The notes: generated by a model not told the origin, from the sequence alone. A stretch of 64,000 nucleotides of DNA from Cyclobacterium marinum DSM 745 (GCF_000222485.1 NC_015914.1:4384001-4448000); one strand, 5' to 3'; counted from the first letter of the stretch, positions 41,670 through 51,185 are shown. A program made the numbers and translations.

Positions 41670-42050
41670 AAATTTGACTCCATATCATAAAAACCTTTTA
41701 AAAGACTAATCCGGAAGCCATTGCTTCCGGATTAGTCTTTTAATTTGCCCCTATATTTTGCCCTAAATATCAAAATCCCTTTTATTTCGTTACGGGCAGA
41801 AATCAATTCAAAATCAAATATTTTCTTTCTGCTTTTTATTACACCTTAGCAATACTGTGCTAAAATATCCCAACAGCCTGATCATTTTTCGAAAACTACA
41901 ATTCCTGGGAAAGCTCAGGACAGGCGGCATTAACCCTGACCATTGTCAGAACGGGGAAATCCTATTGCATGATCTAGATTTAATGATTTACTGGTTTAAT
42001 TTTATTACCAATTACCTTTACTTTGTGGTAGGAGATAAAAATAATTACTT
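41670..42050. other. Intergenic region with terminator and a GC-richer patch
   Basis: Contains the terminator at 41700-41741, then AT-rich DNA, then a patch at about 41911-41960 that is near 50% G+C by eye and includes a CTGAC-CATT-GTCAG hairpin (41936-41949). A 68-codon frame (41857-42063) crosses this patch but resembles no family and overlaps the deacetylase start; I do not accept it as a gene. Confidence 0.45.
41700..41741 (+). terminator. Rho-independent terminator
   Basis: AAAAGACTAATCCGGAAGC (41700-41718) and GCTTCCGGATTAGTCTTTT (41723-41741) form a perfect 19-bp stem with a CATT loop, ending in a T-run. It terminates the acidic hypothetical gene. Confidence 0.9.
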
Positions 42051-42953
42051 ATGCTTAAAGTAGCCTGGTCTACGAAATACGCTCATCCGTTGCCGGAGGG
42101 ACATAGATTTCCCATGGAGAAGTATGATTTGCTTCCCGAACAATTACTTTATGAAGGAACCCTTTATGAAGATAATTTTTTTGAGCCTGAGCCCTGTCAG
42201 GAAGAAGTAATCACGGCTATTCATGAAAGTTTGTATTTGGAAAAATTAAAAGGATTATCACTCAGCAAGTCAGAGATAAGGAGAACAGGTTTCCCATTGA
42301 GCAAAGAATTGGTCGAAAGAGAAATTCAAATCATGAATGGTTCGGTAATGGCCTCTTTATTTGCTTTGAAGGATGGGATAGGAATGAATATTGCCGGAGG
42401 TACCCACCATGCTTTCAAGGACAGAGGGGAAGGTTTTTGTCTATTAAATGACATAGCCATTGCAGCTAAATTTCTCCTTACAAAAAATGAGATTGATAAG
42501 GTTTTGGTGGTAGACTTAGATGTGCATCAAGGCAATGGCACGGCCTCCATTTTCGAAAATGACCCGGAGGTTTTTACATTTAGCATGCATGGCAAGCACA
42601 ATTACCCCATGCACAAAGAAAAATCAGACCTTGATGTTCCCTTGGAAGACCAAACGGATGACCAAACCTATCTGTCCCTGCTGGAAAGTCATCTACCAAA
42701 GTTAATAACCAGGGTTGCACCTGATTTTATCATCTATCAATCCGGTGTAGATGTTTTGGCTACTGATAAATTGGGAAGATTGGGATTGACCATTCAAGGT
42801 TGTAAAGAAAGAGACAAGCTAGTATTGACTCATGCAAAAACAAACAAGATTCCGATCATGTGTTGTATGGGAGGAGGATATTCACTCAAAATAAGTGATA
42901 TTATTGAGGCCCATGCCAATACTTTCCGTTTGGCACAGGAGCTTTTCTTCTAA
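42051..42953 (+). CDS. Histone-deacetylase-family (AcuC-like) amidohydrolase
   Basis: A 300-residue arginase/HDAC-fold enzyme. It has the charge-relay His pair H119-H120 in AGGTHHAF, GFCLLNDIA, the zinc-site run VVDLDVHQGNGT (D155, D157, H159), the late zinc Asp in YQSGVDVL and CCMGGGY with the transition-state Tyr. Bacterial relatives deacetylate acetyl-CoA synthetase (AcuC) or polyamines and other acetyl amides; the substrate here is unknown. Cytosolic. The start ATG at 42051 gives MLKVAWSTKYAHP, the normal family start. Monocistronic. Confidence 0.92.
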   Translation: MLKVAWSTKYAHPLPEGHRFPMEKYDLLPEQLLYEGTLYEDNFFEPEPCQEEVITAIHESLYLEKLKGLSLSKSEIRRTGFPLSKELVEREIQIMNGSVMASLFALKDGIGMNIAGGTHHAFKDRGEGFCLLNDIAIAAKFLLTKNEIDKVLVVDLDVHQGNGTASIFENDPEVFTFSMHGKHNYPMHKEKSDLDVPLEDQTDDQTYLSLLESHLPKLITRVAPDFIIYQSGVDVLATDKLGRLGLTIQGCKERDKLVLTHAKTNKIPIMCCMGGGYSLKISDIIEAHANTFRLAQELFF

Positions 42954-43064
42954 GTATTATTATGTTAATGATTATTAGCCTTTTGATACAGACAATATTA
43001 TATGTTAGTTTTATGTCTGAATAATAGAAAAACAGGTATTTTGGATTTATTAATGTCCATAGAA

Positions 43065-43094
43065 TTTGTAAAAGATTAAGAATCCTTATATTTG
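43065..43094 (+). promoter_or_regulatory. Promoter of the OmpH-like gene
   Basis: TTTG (43065-43068) is followed after 18 bases by TATATTTG (43087-43094), an exact TAnnTTTG match. Transcription would start near 43101, 22 bases before the GTG start codon at 43123. This is the best Bacteroidota-type promoter I can see in the window. Confidence 0.65.
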
Positions 43095-43122
43095 CCTCAA
43101 TCAATTTTAAAACCAATATAAA

Positions 43123-43746
43123 GTGAGAAGAAATTTAACATTATTCAGTGCGATCGCGTTCTTAGGACTCCTTATTGGGGCTTGTAATACTTCGACTCCT
43201 AACGAATCTGTGTCAGGCGGAGAAGAAAAGAAAGATGTTTCAGATATAAAAATTGCTTATATCGTTACAGATAGCGTGATCAATAATTTTGATTATTTTA
43301 AAGAAAAGTCTGCTGAAATTGCTGAGAAAGGTAATAAATACCAGAATGAATTGACCAATAGGGCCAAGGGATTTGAACAAGAAGTTGCCAGTTTCCAAAG
43401 TACGGGAGGTAATATGACCAGAAACCAAGCGCAGGCGAAGCAAGAAGAGTTGATGAAAAAAGAGGAAAACCTGATGACTTACAGACAGAACATCATGACT
43501 GAACTGCAAGCTGATGAAACGAATCTTTACAATGAGGTATACGATAAAATCCAGGTTTACCTAAATGAGTATGCGACTGAAAATGGTCTTGAGATGATCC
43601 TTTCTTACACTAGAGGTGGTGGCGTATGGTATGCTAAGGAAAGCTTTGATATTACCGACGAGGTGATTTCAGGTTTAAATGATGATTATAAAAATAATGA
43701 CAATTCAGGTACAGGAGAAAAGGAAGAAACTCCTGCCAGTGAATAA
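43123..43746 (+). CDS. OmpH/Skp-family lipoprotein chaperone-like protein
   Basis: The 207-residue product starts with a lipoprotein signal ending LLIGAC (C21). The rest matches OmpH/Skp: KIAYIVTDSVINNFDYFKEKS, a long helical hairpin (GNKYQNELTNRAKGFEQEVASFQ... QAKQEELMKKEENLMTYRQNIM) and the end VYLNEYATENGLEMILSYT. Skp-type proteins hold unfolded outer-membrane proteins in the periplasm; the lipid anchor tethers this one to a membrane. The GTG start is supported by a promoter 22-58 bases upstream. Followed by a good terminator. Confidence 0.87.
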   Translation: MRRNLTLFSAIAFLGLLIGACNTSTPNESVSGGEEKKDVSDIKIAYIVTDSVINNFDYFKEKSAEIAEKGNKYQNELTNRAKGFEQEVASFQSTGGNMTRNQAQAKQEELMKKEENLMTYRQNIMTELQADETNLYNEVYDKIQVYLNEYATENGLEMILSYTRGGGVWYAKESFDITDEVISGLNDDYKNNDNSGTGEKEETPASE

Positions 43747-43778
43747 TAAGGGCACATATCAGTATAAGATTTATAAAT

Positions 43779-43803
43779 GCCCGGTTTTCCGGGCTTTTTT
43801 TTT
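43779..43803 (+). terminator. Rho-independent terminator
   Basis: GCCCGG (43779-43784) pairs with CCGGGC (43789-43794) around TTTT, followed by nine Ts (43795-43803). It ends the OmpH-like gene. Confidence 0.92.
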
Positions 43804-43900
43804 AATTTTTACTCGATTGGCATGAAAAATGCCTTTTGGTGGAATAGCCAACAATGGCTTTAAGAGGAATTATTAGTTCGGTTAATTATAAACGATAGAG

Positions 43901-44872
43901 ATGGAAATTACCAATTTTCTAAAAAATCATTTCAGACATTTTAATGCAGCAGCACTCATTGATGCTGCCGAGGGATATAAATCCCATTTAGACAACAATG
44001 GAAAAATGATGGTAACCCTTGCCGGGGCGATGTCAACTGCCGAACTGGGGATTTCTTTGGCAGAGATGATCCGTCAGGATAAGGTTCATATCATTACCTG
44101 CACAGGAGCCAATCTGGAAGAAGATGTATTCAACCTAGTTGCACATGATTATTATGAGCGGATACCGGAATATAGAGATTTGACACCGCAGCAAGAGCAA
44201 GACTTGGTTGACAGGCACATGAATAGGGTGACAGATACCTGTATTCCTGAAATGGAAGCCATGCGGAGAATTGAAAATGTAATCCTAGAAGAATGGCAAA
44301 AAGCAGATCAATCTGGAGAACAATTTTTCCCTCATGAGTTTTTCTATAAAATTTTATTATCAGGGAAACTTGAAAGTGAATACCAGATAGATCCCAAAGA
44401 CAGCTGGCTATTGGAAGCTGCAAAGAAAAACATTCCAATTATTGTTCCCGGATGGGAGGATTCCACTTTAGGAAATATGTTTGCCGGACATGTTATTTCC
44501 GGAGACATAAAAAATGTCCATACCGTAAAAGGAGGTATTCAGTACATGATGTTTTTGGCAGAGTGGTATACAGAAAATGCCAAAGAAGATAGCACCGTTG
44601 GGTTTTTCCAGATAGGTGGCGGAATAGCCGGTGATTTTCCTATTTGTGTAGTGCCGATGCTCCATCAGGATTTGCAGCGAGATGGAGTTCCTCTGTGGGG
44701 TTATTTCTGTCAGATCTCAGACAGTACCACCTCCTACGGCTCTTATTCAGGAGCTGTGCCAAATGAGAAGATAACTTGGGGAAAACTGGGAATAGACACA
44801 CCTAAATATATTATAGAATCAGATGCCACAATTGTAGCACCTTTAGTGTTTGCGATTGTTTTGGGGCAATGA
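43901..44872 (+). CDS. Deoxyhypusine-synthase-family protein
   Basis: A 323-residue member of the deoxyhypusine synthase superfamily. NAD-site features are TLAGAMSTAELG near 39-50 and TCTGANLEEDVF near 67. NEKITWGKLG holds K295 at the place of the human enzyme's catalytic Lys329, and VGFFQIGGGIAGDFP is typical of this fold. In eukaryotes it modifies eIF5A, which bacteria do not have; bacterial relatives make homospermidine or other polyamines, but that is not established for this one. Cytosolic. The next gene starts just 10 bases downstream. Confidence 0.88.
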   Translation: MEITNFLKNHFRHFNAAALIDAAEGYKSHLDNNGKMMVTLAGAMSTAELGISLAEMIRQDKVHIITCTGANLEEDVFNLVAHDYYERIPEYRDLTPQQEQDLVDRHMNRVTDTCIPEMEAMRRIENVILEEWQKADQSGEQFFPHEFFYKILLSGKLESEYQIDPKDSWLLEAAKKNIPIIVPGWEDSTLGNMFAGHVISGDIKNVHTVKGGIQYMMFLAEWYTENAKEDSTVGFFQIGGGIAGDFPICVVPMLHQDLQRDGVPLWGYFCQISDSTTSYGSYSGAVPNEKITWGKLGIDTPKYIIESDATIVAPLVFAIVLGQ

Positions 44873-44882
44873 ATTGAACAAA

Positions 44883-46292
44883 ATGAACAATGCAATAGCA
44901 ATTTTATTTAGAGCAAGTACATTTATTGTGCTTGCTCTTTTCACTTTTTATCCATCTTATGGACAATCACCTGTATTTTCTTTGGCTTATGATGAACAAC
45001 AGCCTATAATAAGTCCTGAAGGTGATTTGTATTTTACTTTGGCTTATCACCCCCAAAATAAAGGTGGACAGAAAGACAGTGGTGATGTTTGGTTTGCTAC
45101 AGAAGATGAGCAGGGTTTTAGCTCCCCGGTACCTGTTCCTGAGCTTTCCACTAAACATTACGACTTGCTAATTGGGTTTTATCAGCAAAGTGAAGTGCTA
45201 GTTTATCATGCCAACTTAAACAACCAACAGGTAATTCAATCCTATATCAAGGATGTCGAGGGTTGGAAAAAAGGGGAGGTCATCCAACTTCCAGGTCTAA
45301 AACTTAATGGAGATTACTTTAGCGCCTCTCTTGATGCTATGGGGAAAATAATGACGATATCTATGGATTCCTATGGGACCTATGGGAATGAAGATATTTA
45401 TGTGTCCAAATACAATGGTAAATCTTGGTCAAGGCCTTTAAACATTGGAGGGGAAATTAATACTAACAAACAAGAATTAAGTCCCAGGCTTTCTTATGCC
45501 GGAGATAGCCTTTATTTTGCTAGCAATGCCTATGATACACAAAAAGGTATAGAAATATATGGCAGTAAAAGGCTTGACAATACATGGACAAATTGGAGTC
45601 CCCCTGTATTGCTAAAACTGTCTCAATTGCAGGGTGTTGAAATGTATTATTTCCAAGACCTTAAAAATAAAAGAGCCTTTTTTACTAACACTCAGAAAAG
45701 CGAGGGATTTGGAAATATCTATATCTTGGAAAACAAAGCTCCTGAGATGATTCCTGCTCCGCCCCTTGCAAAGAATCCTACTGACCAAAGACCTACAAGT
45801 GTTTCAAATGATCGCCCAAATAGCTCTTCACCTATTGTAAATTCCATTTCCAATTCGGATACCCTTTTGCTTTCAAACCCTCAAAGAGAAAGCAAGGAAG
45901 TGGTTGGTATATCTGAAAAATTAGATGCATTAGCGATTGGCGAACAGCTAATATTAGAAAATGTTTTGTTTAAAAAGGCTACTGTAGATTTATTGGATTC
46001 AGCATCCTCCCTACTTGTGTTGGATGAATTGGCCACATTTATGGTAAAGCACCCCCACAAAAAGATGCTAATAGAGGGCCATACAGACAGCTACGGGAAT
46101 GCCAATGTAAACATGCGATTATCTTTGGCCCGTGCTGATAAGATTAAAGAACTCCTTGTGAATAGAGGGGTTGCAGCTAGCAATTTACAAACCAAAGGCC
46201 GGGGTGGCAAAAAGCCTATTGCGACCAACTCAAATGAGGCCGGTAGGAAAAAGAACAGGAGAGTAGAAATAAAGTTGATTGCAGAAGACTAA
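44883..46292 (+). CDS. OmpA-family outer-membrane protein with propeller-like N-terminal region
   Basis: From ATG 44883 the product is 469 residues with a signal peptide ending FTFYPSYGQ; the longer frame from 44850 would add eleven residues that do not improve it. Residues about 35-300 look like PD40/WD40 propeller repeats (SPEGDLYFTLAYHP, SLDAMGKIMTISMDS). A low-complexity Pro/Ser/Asn linker follows, then a C-terminal OmpA peptidoglycan-binding domain with LIEGHTDSYGNANVNMRLSLARADK. It probably tethers the outer membrane to peptidoglycan. It lies 10 bases after the DHS-family gene, so the two may be one transcript. Confidence 0.88.
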   Translation: MNNAIAILFRASTFIVLALFTFYPSYGQSPVFSLAYDEQQPIISPEGDLYFTLAYHPQNKGGQKDSGDVWFATEDEQGFSSPVPVPELSTKHYDLLIGFYQQSEVLVYHANLNNQQVIQSYIKDVEGWKKGEVIQLPGLKLNGDYFSASLDAMGKIMTISMDSYGTYGNEDIYVSKYNGKSWSRPLNIGGEINTNKQELSPRLSYAGDSLYFASNAYDTQKGIEIYGSKRLDNTWTNWSPPVLLKLSQLQGVEMYYFQDLKNKRAFFTNTQKSEGFGNIYILENKAPEMIPAPPLAKNPTDQRPTSVSNDRPNSSSPIVNSISNSDTLLLSNPQRESKEVVGISEKLDALAIGEQLILENVLFKKATVDLLDSASSLLVLDELATFMVKHPHKKMLIEGHTDSYGNANVNMRLSLARADKIKELLVNRGVAASNLQTKGRGGKKPIATNSNEAGRKKNRRVEIKLIAED

Positions 46293-46329
46293 TATGTTGT
46301 AAATATTCCAATAATCCGTGTATAAAAAC

Positions 46330-46368
46330 AAAAAATGGGGGATTCTAATATGGATTCCCCCATTTTTT
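46330..46368. terminator. Bidirectional terminator
   Basis: AAAAAATGGGGGA (46330-46342) pairs perfectly with TCCCCCATTTTTT (46356-46368). It lies between the convergent OmpA gene (plus) and outer-membrane receptor gene (minus) and has U-tracts on both strands. Confidence 0.9.
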
Positions 46369-46409
46369 GTGGTGCTTTTGAAGCAACTTTTGATTTATAA
46401 TTGCTAGGG

Positions 46410-48920
46410 CTAATTCATCATTCCCGGAGAAGCTCCTCCTTCGCTTTCTTTCAGATCTTCGTTGTTAACCCCTCTTTTTTTCCTTCTTCCACCATCTACA
46501 CTTAGCTTCCCAATTCTATAAGAGAAGTTGATTTTGAAATTCATAAAGCGCATACCTGTTACACTTTGTTGTGTAATGGTAGGGGTAGATAATTCATTTC
46601 TGATTTTAAATTCAGGAGTGAAAAAGTTTTCAGCACCAAAACCAATACTGCCTCTTTTTTCTGCAAATTGCTTGTTTAGGCTTAAGCTATAGATACCGAA
46701 ACCTCCAGAAGAACCCTGCAATTGTACCCTTCTGCCTCGGTAAAAACTAAAGGCCTGGATTTGCCAGTTTTTCGGTAGTGTATAATTCCCAAATAATCTT
46801 CCACTGATCACAAAACCTTCATTCTGGGCTTTGTATTGTGGGTTGTCTTGTCCATTGTCCAATTGGGCATAATATCCATCAATAGACCCATTCAAAGAAA
46901 ACTTACCTGATATATTTATATTGGAAAAGATGCCCAGACCATAAGCTCTTTCATTTCCAATGTTTTCGTAAGTGGTAAAGATTACATCATCATCTTGAAT
47001 TGTCCTAACCGGTTGAATTGAACCTGTAGTATTTCTCAAGTAGGAGGTGAAGTTGAGTGAAGTTCCCTTGATAAAGGTACTGTAGGACAATTCATAATTA
47101 TCAGTCATTTCCGGATCCAATAAAGGATTACCTTGAGTGATCTGCTGCGGGTTAGAGGCTTGAATATTTGGATTCAAGTAATTCAAAGATGGTCTTTGAA
47201 TTCTTCTATTATAGGCGGCTTTTAGCATATTTCCATTGGCCAATTTCCTGCCAAAGTTCATATTGGGAACTACGGTGCCATAAGATGGGATTTCAACCGG
47301 AACGTCTGAAGAAAGGAAATCTGCATCAATATTGGTGTATTCATACCGAATGCCGGTTTTGAGGGTGTAATGTTCTAAGAACCCTAAGGTATAAGACAAA
47401 TATCCGGCAGTTACATTTTGGTTGTAATTAAACTGGTTAGACAAGTCAACATCTTCATTTTCCACATATTCACCATCTGCACCCGCTGCGCTATAATAAG
47501 CGAAGTCACTAGTGGCCCTTCTTAAAATGTTTTTAGCTCCATATTCGATAATCTGTTCATCCTTAGCGCCAAGAGGGGTGACGTAATCTACCTGAACAGT
47601 GAATTCCTCATTGAGGTTATCATTGTCATTTCTAATTCTACTGATTATTTGATCGAAGGTCTCATTGTATAAGCTATTGACAAAGTCATTGGTTTGATTA
47701 CTTCTTGAATAGAGGCCTGAAAAACTAATTTCTTTACCTTTCTTTTCATAAGACTTGGTGTAATTGTAACTAACATCCAAATTGTTAGAAAGATTGTCAG
47801 TACTCACATCCCTAAGTAACTCACTGACCAGCATGTCTTCTATATAAGTTTCTGTATATAGGTCATCTTGCTTATTCTTCATGTTTCTAAGCCCAAAACT
47901 CACTGAGGTTGTCATGAAATTATATTTGTTGATTTCATAATCCCAACCGAAATTATACCTACCAAACATCATATTGTTTCTGGTGTCAGCACCCTGTAAT
48001 ATTCTGGTAGATGAACCATCATCAGCAAGCAATGTTTGCTCATTTTCAAAGCTACCCAGGACATTGTATCCGGCTCTTCCAAAACCGCCTAAAGAGAAGC
48101 CCATTTTACCTTTTTTCAAGGCCGCATTTAAACCAAGATTTGAACCTCTCAAACCTGCACTGGTATTGATATTTAAGGAAGCTCCTTGAAGTTTGTTCTT
48201 TTTTGTGACAATATTGATTACGCCACCTGTACCTTCAGCATCATATTTAGCAGAAGGTGAAGTAATTACTTCTACGGACTTGATTTCTTCCGCAGGTATT
48301 TGCTTTAAGGCATCTGCTATATTATTGGCTACGATCGCAGACTGTTTATTGTCTATTAATACAAGGATATTGCTACTTCCTCTCATGGAAACATTTCCAT
48401 CCAAGTCTACTGTCAACATTGGAACTCTTCTCAATACATCTGAAGCATCTCCACCAACGGTGGTTTTGTCATTCTCAGCATTGTATATGGTTCTGTCAAC
48501 CTTCTCTGTAATAAGACTTCTTTGTCCCTGAACAGTTACTTCTTCTAAAGAAACCTCTGACTCGCTCAAGCCAATGTTTCCTAAAAATAATGATGGGGTA
48601 TTGGGTCCCACTTGGATATCATCTCTGACAAATGTGTCATAGCCTACAAAACTCAATTCCACTTTGTATTTCCCGGCATCTTTTACATTAAAAAAGAACT
48701 CTCCATTGTCATCTGCAACTCCTCCTGCAATGGATGTCTCAGAAGCTGATTCCTTTAGAAATGCCGTAGCATAGGGGATGGGCTCACCTGTGGCTTGATT
48801 AACTACTTTTCCTGATATTTTAAATTCCTTCTTTTCCGAAGTTTGTTGACCCATGGCAATTTGAGATGCTTGGGTCAGCATTATTATGGAAATAAATAAT
48901 AGTTTGGCTATTTTTCTCAT
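46410..48920 (-). CDS. Outer-membrane beta-barrel receptor-like protein with carboxypeptidase-regulatory domain
   Basis: The 836-residue product has a signal peptide (ending QIAMGQ), a CarboxypepD_reg-like beta domain (FKISGKVVNQATGEPIPYATAF, about residues 32-115), a TonB-dependent plug (SDVLRRVPMLTVDLDGNVSM and VITSPSAKYDAEGTGGVINI, near 160-240) and a long Outer_membrane beta-barrel (OMP_b-brl_3) with Tyr/Phe/Asn-rich strands. It is therefore a TonB-dependent-receptor relative for an unknown ligand. The final residues are an Arg/Lys/Gly-rich tail (KRGVNNEDLKES). It is divergent from the LytS/LytTR pair, which may regulate it. Confidence 0.9.
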   Translation of the reverse strand: MRKIAKLLFISIIMLTQASQIAMGQQTSEKKEFKISGKVVNQATGEPIPYATAFLKESASETSIAGGVADDNGEFFFNVKDAGKYKVELSFVGYDTFVRDDIQVGPNTPSLFLGNIGLSESEVSLEEVTVQGQRSLITEKVDRTIYNAENDKTTVGGDASDVLRRVPMLTVDLDGNVSMRGSSNILVLIDNKQSAIVANNIADALKQIPAEEIKSVEVITSPSAKYDAEGTGGVINIVTKKNKLQGASLNINTSAGLRGSNLGLNAALKKGKMGFSLGGFGRAGYNVLGSFENEQTLLADDGSSTRILQGADTRNNMMFGRYNFGWDYEINKYNFMTTSVSFGLRNMKNKQDDLYTETYIEDMLVSELLRDVSTDNLSNNLDVSYNYTKSYEKKGKEISFSGLYSRSNQTNDFVNSLYNETFDQIISRIRNDNDNLNEEFTVQVDYVTPLGAKDEQIIEYGAKNILRRATSDFAYYSAAGADGEYVENEDVDLSNQFNYNQNVTAGYLSYTLGFLEHYTLKTGIRYEYTNIDADFLSSDVPVEIPSYGTVVPNMNFGRKLANGNMLKAAYNRRIQRPSLNYLNPNIQASNPQQITQGNPLLDPEMTDNYELSYSTFIKGTSLNFTSYLRNTTGSIQPVRTIQDDDVIFTTYENIGNERAYGLGIFSNINISGKFSLNGSIDGYYAQLDNGQDNPQYKAQNEGFVISGRLFGNYTLPKNWQIQAFSFYRGRRVQLQGSSGGFGIYSLSLNKQFAEKRGSIGFGAENFFTPEFKIRNELSTPTITQQSVTGMRFMNFKINFSYRIGKLSVDGGRRKKRGVNNEDLKESEGGASPGMMN

Positions 48921-49213
48921 TTGTCTATGTTTTCCAATATTGTTAATGTTATTTAATACCTATACAAAAGAAAAATTTTCTCTTCAATTATAAAAGTGCA
49001 ATAGATAAGAAGGGTAGATCAATCGACCAAAAGCGGATTTGAGCAGACCAATAATGATGACCACAATTGGAACCAAGTTTTATAGATGAATTCCCGCTAT
49101 CTAACGATGTTCTGTCCTATTTGGTAGATTTAAACTTTTCATTTAATAACTTTCTTTTATGTTTACATAGGATTATTACATTTCGGAGCCAATAAACTCC
49201 AAATCTATTCTTT

Positions 49214-50287
49214 ATGACAAATTCAATTAAGCCTAGAAAAATCACTTTTCTTATCCATATTCTGATTTGGATATTTATAGCTATAGTGATTTTTGTAGTA
49301 AGCCCCCTTTCGTGGAAAGTAGACCTACCGATAGAGTATTGGTTCAAACAAGGCCTGACACTTTTATTTCTTATCCTAGGGTTTTACCTTAATATGTACG
49401 TTTTGGTACCTAAATTACTCTTCAAGGATAGAATTTGGGCATTTATAGGTTTAGGTATTTTACTAATACTTTTATTTTTATTTTTGATCATTCAGTTTGA
49501 GAATCTTGTGAATCTACCTGAGTTAATGCACAATGCATTTAGGCCCGACAAACCTTACTTACCCAAACCCAGAAATTTCAGTTATGATCTTTTTACCATA
49601 TTATTGCTTTTGTTTGGTCTGGGGATCAGTACCAGTGTGGTGGTAGTTGAAAAATGGCAGACGGATGCTGGTCTGAGAAGGCAAATGGAAAAAGAAAAAG
49701 TCTCTTCTGAATTGTCCTATTTAAAAGCTCAAATTAATCCTCATTTTTTCTTCAACACCCTGAATAATATATATTCATTAACCAATATAGATGTTGAAAG
49801 GGCACAAAAAGCCATTTTAAAACTCTCCAGAATGATGCGTTATGTCTTGTACGAAACAGATAAGGATACTACCTATTTGAGTAAGGAGCTTGACTTTATC
49901 AAAGATTATGTAGATTTGATGCAGTTAAGGTTGACAGATAAGGTAAAGCTGATCTTGAATATTCAGGAGACAGGAGAAGACATTACCATTGCACCTATGC
50001 TATTGCTTCCATTTATCGAAAATTGTTTCAAACACGGAGTAAGTTCAAAAACTGAAAGCAAAATTGAAATTTATATTGGCCAAAAAGGTAAGGTCCTCGA
50101 GCTTAAAACTGTAAATTTAAAATTCCCTCCCAACCCGAAGAGCAAAGAGAACATGGGGAGTGGTATTGGACTTACCAACACCAGAAGGCGGTTGGACCTA
50201 ATTTATGGAGAAAAATGTAAATTACTGATTGATGAGGAAAATCCTGAGAATGAATATCGGGTTCAATTAAATTTAAATTTGGGATGA
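49214..50287 (+). CDS. LytS-type sensor histidine kinase
   Basis: A 357-residue His_kinase (LytS/YehU) protein. Four membrane helices occupy residues 10-150 without an extended sensor domain, then KAQINPHFFFNTLNNIY puts the phosphoacceptor at H177. The ATPase domain shows LLPFIENCFKHGV as N-box and SGIGLTNTRRRLDLIYG as G-box. It should phosphorylate the response regulator encoded four bases into its 3' end. It starts 293 bases from the divergent receptor gene, which is a plausible target. The input signal is unknown. Confidence 0.9.
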   Translation: MTNSIKPRKITFLIHILIWIFIAIVIFVVSPLSWKVDLPIEYWFKQGLTLLFLILGFYLNMYVLVPKLLFKDRIWAFIGLGILLILLFLFLIIQFENLVNLPELMHNAFRPDKPYLPKPRNFSYDLFTILLLLFGLGISTSVVVVEKWQTDAGLRRQMEKEKVSSELSYLKAQINPHFFFNTLNNIYSLTNIDVERAQKAILKLSRMMRYVLYETDKDTTYLSKELDFIKDYVDLMQLRLTDKVKLILNIQETGEDITIAPMLLLPFIENCFKHGVSSKTESKIEIYIGQKGKVLELKTVNLKFPPNPKSKENMGSGIGLTNTRRRLDLIYGEKCKLLIDEENPENEYRVQLNLNLG

Positions 50288-51009
50288 AAATCAAATGTGT
50301 GGTAGTAGATGATGAGCCTTTGGCATTGGAGTTGGTTTGTAACTTTGTGAACAAGACAGGCTTTTTGGAGCTGAAAGCCAAATTTGATAGCGCCCTAGAC
50401 GCCTTGTCTTTTATTAATGCTAATTCGGTCGATTTGATTTTTTTAGATATACAGATGTCTGATTTAACCGGTATGGAGTTGGCCCGTGTCCTAGAAGGGC
50501 GCAAAGGAAATCATTCACCTAAAATAATTTTCACGACTGCTTATAATCAATTTGCAATAGAAGGATATAAAGTTGACGCTCTTGATTATTTATTAAAGCC
50601 TTTTGGCTACGAAGAATTTCTAAGCGCCAGTCAAAAAGCTTTAAAATATTTTGAGCAACGCGTTGAAAATAGAAATTCTATTGCGGAAGATTATTTATTT
50701 TTAAAAGTGGAATACCAATTGGTAAAAGTGATGCTAAAAGACATTATTTTGGTAGAAGGCTATAAAGATTATGTTAAAGTTCATCTGGACGGCAAAGAAT
50801 CGCCTCTGCTTTCTTTGACAACGCTCAAAAATATGGAAGAATTACTTCCTGAAAATCAATTCATGCGCGTGCATCGTTCTTATATCATATCACTGGAACA
50901 GATCAAAAGTATCAGCAAAAGTACCGTGAATATGGGAATAATGAGCATCGGAATTAGTGATGGATATAAAGAAAAATTTTTACAGTTTATTAGCAAATGG
51001 ATCAATTAA
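50284..51009 (+). CDS. LytTR-family response regulator
   Basis: The 241-residue product has a receiver domain (VVVDDEPLALELV, phospho-Asp D55 in FLDIQMSD, K in LLKPFGYEEF) and a C-terminal LytTR DNA-binding domain from about 138 (VKVMLKDIILVEGYKDYVKVHL, FMRVHRSYIISLEQIKSI). It binds DNA as a dimer through beta-strand insertion. Its ATG overlaps the kinase stop (ATGA), so they are translationally coupled. Targets are not known; the divergent receptor gene is the natural suspect. Confidence 0.92.
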   Translation: MKIKCVVVDDEPLALELVCNFVNKTGFLELKAKFDSALDALSFINANSVDLIFLDIQMSDLTGMELARVLEGRKGNHSPKIIFTTAYNQFAIEGYKVDALDYLLKPFGYEEFLSASQKALKYFEQRVENRNSIAEDYLFLKVEYQLVKVMLKDIILVEGYKDYVKVHLDGKESPLLSLTTLKNMEELLPENQFMRVHRSYIISLEQIKSISKSTVNMGIMSIGISDGYKEKFLQFISKWIN

Positions 51010-51118
51010 AGGAGTTTATTTAAAACTAGATCAAGCATTTTTGAAGCTCGACTCGGAGAAAGGTAATAAAGCTAAAAATAATCCGCTTGGCTTATTTGAT
51101 TATGTGAAGAAAATAAAA

Positions 51119-51158
51119 AAAGCTTCCGGTAGGCTTTATTAAATATACCGGAAGCTTT
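51119..51158. terminator. Hairpin between convergent genes
   Basis: AAAGCTTCCGGTA (51119-51131) pairs perfectly with TACCGGAAGCTTT (51146-51158). It lies between the response regulator (plus) and msrAB (minus). The A-run before it (51114-51120) gives a U-tract on the minus strand, so termination is more convincing for msrAB. Confidence 0.75.
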
Positions 51159-51185
51159 AAGTATGGTAATTGAAAAGCTAGTTTT

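Noticed and set aside
41857..42063. 68-codon frame ahead of the HDAC-family gene
   Set aside because: Starts from a non-ATG codon, matches no family and overlaps the start of the deacetylase gene by 13 bases.
50957..51142. 61-codon frame across the end of the response regulator
   Set aside because: Lies in another frame of the regulator's C-terminus and runs into the terminator hairpin; low-complexity Lys-rich translation.
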